Source: JAUVHV01 sp964523875 (GTDB lineage: Bacteria; Omnitrophota; Gorgyraeia; JABMRG01). Taken from it: a DNA stretch of 7,257 bases. The notes beneath the pieces were generated by a model that worked only from the letters and a program-made list of their open reading frames with translations, made no database searches and was not told the origin of the DNA. This document shows positions 6,033-7,257 of the stretch, in pieces (positions within the stretch are counted from its first letter, which is position 1; every line of letters starts with the position of its first letter). The translations under genes and the position numbers were made by a program. Location: contig CAZGAS010000053.1 of NCBI GenBank assembly GCA_964523875.1, forward strand, positions 1 through 7,257. Direction: 5' to 3'.

Positions 6033-7257
6033 CCTCCTGCTATAAGAACCGCCAATTTCGCGTCTTCCTCATTCATAAGCTTTATGGCATTCTGCACAAA
6101 CGTATCATCACGTTGATTAGCGATATCATAAAACTTAACCAGTGTCGAAAGATTTTTATCCAAGGTATAGGCCGGCTTCAACAACGTTGCCTTGATTTTA
6201 TAACGCCTTGCCTGTGCCCGCAAGAGGCTTATCCAACTCGCGGTGTTAAAATCGTTACGATGTTTTTTGTAATACTTGAAATCATTTGGCACCAGCTTAA
6301 GGTTTAAAAAATTGCTCATCACCTGTATACTTTGCGCGATATTATAAAGCTCGCGCTGGGAAGTGTTTTTAATCAATATGTTCTCAATGGCCTCTGACAG
6401 CGTCTCCGCATCTTCAAATAGTTTAGTTGTGTCAATGGCTTCATGCGCGTCTATATACGCTACATATCTTCCCAGATTAGGATAACTGCTAATCGCTACC
6501 CCCGCTTCATTCGCCTCCCTTACCAGGTACTCGTGGTATTCTGAAGGCGTAAGCTTGTTCAGCCGGAACTCAAGGGATTTTGTTACCAGGACGGTTAATT
6601 GTTGTTTAGAAAGTTTTTTTGACAACTTCTCTATAAGCACACTTCGCTCTTTTTCCACGACCGGAAATTTTATCTCCTTCTCCAAGGCAGTAACCTCAAT
6701 AAAGCGCCTGAAATCAGGATAAGGACCAAGATCCTGCTTTGTTTTTTTAGCGAGCATATCAATATACTTGTAATAATCAGCGAGGCTTATCTTTTCGCCT
6801 TCATACTCTTCCTCCGCTTTTCCCAGTTCAAGCAATTGCGGAGAATAGACCTTCTTTTGCAACGCCCTCACAAGTCTATCAATATCGTTTAATTCCTTGT
6901 CCGCTTGGCTCCGGAATTGCTCTATGGCAAAAAAGGTTTCCAGGTTAGCCTTGTAAAGCTCTTCTTCCTCAAGCCCTTCCAGGGCAAGATCATAATCAGA
7001 AACAATATCCAGGTACTCTTCCCCCGATATTTTTCCGGACTTCAAATACTCTTCCGCCACATCCAGCCTGCGCTCTGTATCCGCGTATAAACGCAGATAC
7101 GCGAGGCTCACATCGCCCCAACCCCCCTCTACCATTATGAGCCTTAGTTTATTATTTTTAACTAGGGCCTCTATGATACGGCTTGAGTTTTTTTGCGCTT
7201 CATAATTAGTGTGGATATCCTGGATGTGGATCACTATCTTCGCGTCATCTTCTTTGG
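6033..7257 (-). CDS. Uncharacterised protein with TIKI/ChaN/EreA-like features, partial at both ends
   Basis: Function unknown. The frame is open from the right window edge to the N gap, about 408 codons, with neither start nor stop visible. A GTG at 7234 could be read as a start, but the frame continues upstream and the residues around it (KIVIHIQDIHTNYEAQ) look like the interior of a beta strand and loop, so the real start is probably beyond the window. Counting from that GTG: a D-x-H-x-N-x-E-x-Q motif (6-14), a strand ending MVEGGWGD (34-41), a long charged helical region (about 45-390) and a final hydrophobic strand AVLIAGG (395-401) at the gap. An initial His-bearing strand motif, a VEG strand and a closing hydrophobic-GG strand with a helical insert are the layout of the TIKI/TraB and ChaN/EreA-type proteins, which include metalloproteases and haem-binding proteins. 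The match is by pattern only. There is no signal peptide or membrane segment in the visible part. It may be the N-terminal portion of the same polypeptide as the enzyme I-like region. Confidence 0.55.

Noticed and set aside
5804..6307. Plus-strand open frame running across the N gap
   Set aside because: A third of it depends on the placeholder gap, and it is antisense to the two real coding regions.

Overview
The window is a piece of a draft bacterial assembly, with two runs of exactly 100 N (4567-4666 and 5933-6032). All recognisable genes lie on the minus strand, so transcription runs from the right edge to the left edge. An lpxA gene for the first step of lipid A synthesis shows an organism with an LPS outer membrane. 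Base composition is moderate. The style of the right-hand proteins (long, low-complexity linkers, PEP-utilizing domains next to a TIKI/ChaN-like domain) reminds me of Omnitrophota or a related uncultured lineage. That placement is an inference from recall, not something the sequence proves.

Layout in transcription order. (1) 7257-6033: a coding region open at the right edge and running into an N gap. It carries an uncharacterised, mostly helical domain that loosely resembles the TIKI/ChaN/EreA-type superfamily. (2) 5932-3424: a second coding region that emerges from the same gap already in an open frame and ends at a TAA. It is a divergent relative of enzyme I of the PEP:sugar phosphotransferase system (PtsI), with a long N-terminal extension and a C-terminal extension. 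Regions 1 and 2 may be parts of one large multidomain gene; the gap prevents a decision. (3) 3335-1506: glmS, complete, preceded by a good extended -10 promoter placed so close to the start that its mRNA would be nearly leaderless. (4) 1435-746: rsmI, complete, with a clear Shine-Dalgarno sequence. (5) 749-1: lpxA, starting inside the rsmI stop codon (ATGA overlap) and cut by the left window edge a few residues before its expected end.

GlmS makes glucosamine-6-phosphate, the precursor of UDP-GlcNAc, and LpxA acylates UDP-GlcNAc, so the left half reads as an amino-sugar/envelope operon with the ribosomal RNA methyltransferase gene rsmI inserted between them. The right half is the less ordinary part: a PtsI-like protein whose phospho-accepting histidine, catalytic cysteine and several PEP/Mg-binding residues are kept while others have drifted, possibly fused to an unrelated domain. 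I see no CRISPR array, tRNA, rRNA, insertion sequence or clear intrinsic terminator.
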